The notes under the pieces were generated by a model, which was not told the origin of the DNA, searched no databases, and saw nothing but the letters and a program-made list of their open reading frames with translations. Below are positions 56,301 through 62,300 of a stretch of DNA of 64,000 nucleotides, in pieces (position 1 is the stretch's first letter; every line of letters begins with the position of its first letter). Origin of the DNA: Patiria pectinifera (lineage: Eukaryota > Echinodermata > Asteroidea > Valvatida > Asterinidae); the NCBI GenBank assembly GCA_029964075.1, contig CM057133.1, positions 16,392,699 through 16,456,698 on the forward strand, written 5' to 3'. Both the position numbers and the translations under genes were made by a program.

Positions 56301-59300
56301 GGGGAAAATAGAAATTACATGTAGGAGGGTTTTCTACAAACCCTTTTCATCGACTGCAAAACATTGGACCTACCTCTTGTCATTTACGTTTTTCTTGATA
56401 GTTTTGACTTTCTCTTTTTTCATTTTAGGAGTCCAGACGTAAGCGTCGCTCTACTCTGGAGGTGGACCTGATCATCGTGGTGAACAGCCAGACTTTCACC
56501 GAGCAGGATGTTTTCACCTTTGATCCTTCCCTGACCCCAACAATCGTAGGGATCAGTCCCAACGTGTCTAGTGTGCAAGGTAATTACACAAAAATATTCT
56601 GTCAAAAAAAAATGTAAACTCGGTAATTTTAACCATATCCTGAAAACTTAGCACATTTCCAATTGAAGTCGGTAGGTTTGAAACGAACACTCATGTCGCT
56701 TCCCCAATCGTGCATCCCACCATCCTTCAACCCACGGTCTTCCAAGAGGGCTCGATCTCTTATCTTTTTCCCAGTCTTATTTCCTGTGTCCAAGAGTCAT
56801 TTTGGATTATATAACCGACATACAGATCCTTGTCATTTGATTGGTGGAACTCACATCACGTAACATTCGTTATTGCTCCCATTCACGCTGCGGCTCAAAA
56901 AGTACCATCCGCCCATGGGGAATGGGAAATACTATTCAACAGTTAGGATCATGACGCGGTATTTGTGTGCAAATACATGCTGGTGTGCGCGTTCAGCGTT
57001 GCGCGTAGCGCGTATTGTTCCAAAGAGCAAGCACTACAGCGTTGGGTTCAAACATTTTCGTGAAGGGTAGGTTTGGAAGAGAGAAATACATTTTCCTCCA
57101 GTCTTGTATTGAAAAAAAAAGTTCAAATATATCAAATGACAAGGATCTATATGTCAGTTATATAAAACAAATATTGAGTGGCTTTAAATTGTGAAATAGG
57201 AGGAATATTATCACTTGGTAAACTCTGGACTTTCCCAGTTCACTCGGCTTCTCCTCGTGAAATGGAAGAGTCCAGATTTTACCTTGCGATAATATTCCTC
57301 CCATTCCACGCTGAGCCACGCAATATTTGTATACTATAGGTGCTCCCTGCCTTTTCTTAGCACTATCTACTAAAATCAAGCAAAACAGATGGCAGATGTA
57401 TAAAGCAACAGATTTGTTCAAGTTCTGGCCAAGAATTTGAGACTGTCACTCTTGATTGCCATAAAATCAATTTGTTTAATAAACAAAACAAAACAAAATT
57501 GCCACATCAGTCATTTTTTTAAATTAAGGTTGTTTTAAACGGTCTCAAATCAGTCCATGGCCCCAAAAAAGAGATGAGTTTTGGAGTTTCCAAGAAATAG
57601 TTGCAGGGATTGTTTCCTGAAAAAAAGTATTCCTTGAATCCTTTGTCTTAAATTTTAAAAATCTGCACTTCAAGAGTTTTGTGCAGCAAATGTCACTAGG
57701 TATCAAGCCTAGGTATCAAGAAAGGGTCATAAAATCAAACAAGCGCGCCTTTTCACCACACAAGCGTCTATTCTTTGAAATTGAGCCACACATCCTCAAA
57801 CGGACACATTTTTGGAAAATGATTGTCTTGTTTTCTTGTAGGAGGGGGTGTTCTTGTCATCTCCGGCAGCGGCTTTGGAAGCAGCGGCGCCTCAGTAACG
57901 ATCGACGAGGTGGACTGTGCAATCATTAGCCAGGCGGACACTGAGATCAGCTGCACAATCCCTGAACATGCTCCAGGAACCTTCCAGGTCATCCTGGAGG
58001 TATCTGGCCAAGGGTTTGCCGAAGCCAAGTGAGTTATTGAACTGCTCTGTGACCAAGGGATGTAGTCCAGTCCATCAGAAGTCCCTGCAAAACCAAGGGC
58101 GGATCCAGGGGGGCCAAAGGGGGCCATGGGCCCCCCACCCCTTCCAAACGAAACCAATTTTTAAAAAAAATTTTATGTGACATCGCAATAAAGGCAGGCA
58201 ATGAGTACACCACCATCTTTTCCTCAAAAAACATTGGCTAAAGTGGTCAGAAATTGCCTCAGATCACACCACAGAGCATCTAGAATCCCAAAAATTTTCG
58301 GGGCCCTTAAGTGGGCCCGAACCCCACGCCGTAATTTTTTTACCCACTTTTTTGGGGGACCAAATTTTTTTTGGGCCCCCCCCCCAATATTGTGTTCTGG
58401 ATCCGCCCTTGTGCAAAACTAGTCCATCACAAGTCCTCCGGTCCCAATTCAAATCACAAGCTATTCAAGTGAGCTTTGACAAAGGCCTATTCCTTTGTTC
58501 CTCTGTTGTGGTCTTTGTGACTGGACTTGTGAATAGACTTGTGAATTACTTGTGACTGGACTTGACTACATCCCCGTCTGTGATGTCAACCAGATATCAA
58601 CACGGAGGTTAATTTTTTTTTTCTTGGATGTATAAAACTACGATCTAGAATCTTGCGGGTACGTCATGGACAAATCTCTATTGTGAAAAAGCGTTGGCTC
58701 TGAAGAAAGCCGGCTGTCGTCAGTCAGAGTCAACACTTCTTCACAACAGATATCTGTCCATGATGTACCAGCAAACCTACTTCCCAAGTTACCACTCCAT
58801 CATTGAAAGCTTCAAACAACGTTTTATATCTAACAAACGTTTGTGTTCATTTAAGCAAAGTTCTATACTCACTTGATTAACAAAATGCACCAAAGCTATG
58901 GCGTTTTGGGATAGTACTCTACTTTCCTATGAAGATACCCGGCATATCTTTTGTAAAGTTTTATTGTCAAATTTGAGCGTAATGTTTTAAAATGTATTAT
59001 ATTCCAAACTGTGAATGAAGTTGTACTTATTGTGAATTTCAATGTATAAAGAAGCCATGATAGTGAAAGAAAAACAATTTTTTCAACAGATACAATTTTT
59101 GAACCTCATATATAGCCGTAACGTCATTGGTCGGTATGATTTGCGGGCTAACTATTTAGTAGTGTGTAGTGACATCAATTTTTTTTTCTTGTGATATTTC
59201 AAACAGTGGCATGAAATTCAAGTATGAGCTGGATGTAACGGGCATGTTCCCCGACCGCGGTTCTGTTCAAGGCGACACCGTGGTGACAATCACCGGTGTG

Positions 59301-62300
59301 GGCTTTGGCAGTAACGCCAGCGACGTCTCGGTCAGTCTGGGTGGCGTAGAGTGCGCGGTGGACTCCGTGGCCGATGACAGTATCCAGTGTGTGACGACCA
59401 CTTCAGAGACCACTCATTATGTGGACAACTCCGGCAAGCACCAGTGTAAGTCTTAAAGAGTTATTGGCTTCTTTCAGTGTAGTATGCTTTGGCAGATATC
59501 GGAAGGGACATGGTTAGGCAGTTTAATAATAATAATAATTTGAGAGGCTAATCATCCTTACTGGCAGTTTGGATGCTGAATTGCGAAGGACGCGGCCACA
59601 ACGTGGTTGGGCCGCTGGCTGGTAAAGACGCCTATGGCTGCCGGCCACATCGGCCCGTATATGACCACGGAGCACAGCCTGAGATCAAAAGTGTTTGATA
59701 TTTCCGGAGGGAGGGAAATCGGAGGGCCCGGAGAAAAAGCCTCGTGGCACAGGAGAGAACCAATGCACAACTCTACTCTCACATGTGATCCGTGGCCGGG
59801 ATTCAAACCGGGTCATGGCACTAGCCTGCTAGCCCCCCCCCAACAACTAAACCCCCCCCCCTTCAGCCTAACTCTTTTTTTTCATTTTTTTTCCCACTAT
59901 GGCCTGTGCCCATTTCCATCTCATTTTGCCAGAACGCCTCACAAATATGCTGTAATTTGGAGTTAGGCTCCCTTATTCACATTCTGACTTCTTAAAGATA
60001 TAGTCCATCGATCATTTGTAATTAATGCATTTTGTTCGTTTGAAGCAACACAAGTTTTAACAATCTAAAAAAAACACAAGTTTTAACAATCTAAAAAAGG
60101 ATTCTGAACAATCTAAAAAAGGATGCTGAACAACTGACCTGATGAATTTTCAGCTCAGCTTCAGCTGTACATTTTGAGAAAAAAACAACATTCTAATTTC
60201 ACGATTTCAAATCAAAAGTTGCTGAATCATGTTTTGAATTGGGCCTGAATTCAGCGTCCGAGCTTCTCACTGTTCACTGATTGCATTGCAGATGATCCGA
60301 CCCATTTATAGCGCGCATGTGTCATGTCATGTCATGTCAGCGCAGCGCGCGCTTTGCCGAATAAAAAAGAAATTGCAACAGTGCGACAGTGCTAAGTCGT
60401 CTTAAGGCCTTTCAAAGTTGATTCCTTCAAGTTGATCTTCAAAATGACAGAGAGATAGAAGAATAATTTTTTTTAGTTTTACTTCCTTTCTTTTTTTCAT
60501 CATTTTATTTTTCCACAATAATTACGTCAGTTACTTTTTGGATAGCTGCAAATGATGGACTATAGCTTTAACAGGATTTGAAAATTAAAATTGGAGGATG
60601 AATTCATCATTATTGCACTATACCCTATCTATCTCTGATTCCATCTGCAGTGTACGGTGTGGGCTACAAGTGGGACCCCCAGGTCCTGTACGTCACGGCC
60701 GGTGACGTCGTGGTGTGGCAATGGGCCGTGCAGCAGCAGGTGACGGGTATCGGATACGCCATCATGCAGACGGCTGATGCTGATGCTGTCATGTACGACG
60801 GACAGGGATTCTACAGTGGTGCACGGTCCTCAAACGGTAACTAAGAATTGTAGTTTCCTTCTTTTTTTTTTTAGGTGAACAAAAATTATGTTATCCTTTA
60901 AATGAGATTTTCAAATGAGACAGAGAATACACTTCCTTTCCTGAATTTCACCTGAAGTATGGGCTAAGCACTTGAGGTTCAAGAGAATAAATTTGCTCAC
61001 TATCCTTGTGCAATTTAAAAAGTTGAGAATTACATAATTTAAAAATGGCTGTTTTTTCTTGCAAACATTGAGATATTGAAAAACCATGCAAATTGGAGTC
61101 ACCAAAATTGAACCCCCTCCCTATTCAACCGCTGACTAATGTTATGAAATGTAAAACGGGGCCAAGTGGAATGCTAAAGTTCCTAAATATATTCTTATTT
61201 TTAGACTCAACCCCCCTTCTATCAACACCCCCCCCCATTTTTCTGCAAGCTAGATCTGTCCCTGTGTTTATCAAACTGTTCAGCCAAACTTTTAATTTTT
61301 CTTAGCATTTAGTAATTATCATTGACATTGTTAAAAATACAGTACCCATCTTTCTGAGACTAGCACCCTAGCACTAGCATATATTATGGTATTTTCATTT
61401 TGTTAGCCATCTCTTGTTCCTGGCTTGAACCAACTTTTTTTCGCCAACCAATAACGTCAATTTATTTGATCAATCTTCCCCCCGAAACGTGTTTTTCCCC
61501 CACACAGACCAGGTTAATATTGTTCAGTTACCGACAGACACGCTACAAATGGCTGACTCTTGTTTTTCCCTCTGCAGGTGCTTTTGCTTACAAGTTCTCC
61601 ACCCCCGGCACATACTTCTACTCCAGCGGTCCGGTGGATGATGACGGGACGCTGTTCATGAAGGGAACTGTCAAAGTCAGCGAGCCCGCCGCTACGTCAA
61701 ACAAACTCTTGGTTACAGTAGCCGGGTACGACGCCCTGCATGACACTGATTCAGGTATGCTGTGAGGATCAGAGAAAACAGACAAATTTAAGTTTGCTTG
61801 ATCGGTAGATGATCGTTAACCAGTTCACGCCGCATGACGTGTATACCCGCAAAGGTTTGTGGTATTTTAAAGGGAAGATAAAACATTTGCAAACATCACA
61901 AAATGAAATGATCAAATTATCAAGAAATACCTTGCTGGATTGTTAGGGAATGACAGTCTAAAGCATCCTGTAAATCGTGGCTCCTGGTGTGCTGACATTT
62001 TCAAGAAAAGTGGTATTTTTCCAACGCTGGTCGGCCGACCAGCGTTGGAGATTACTGGTGTTTTTAAAAACTGCTCCTAATTTTTCATAATTAGTTATTC
62101 CACGTTTTCTTTGCAATTGATTACACACCTGTGAAGGGGTACAAACCTGCTAGACTAATTCTCTTACCTTATACCCCAAAGTCTATAAATTGCTCTGTTT
62201 TATTTTAAGTAGGGTCAGGGAACCAGACTACAAGAACATGATTGGTTTTCTTGTTTTTTCCAGCATCTACAAGCCAAACGTGAAACAAAGGCTTTTCAAC

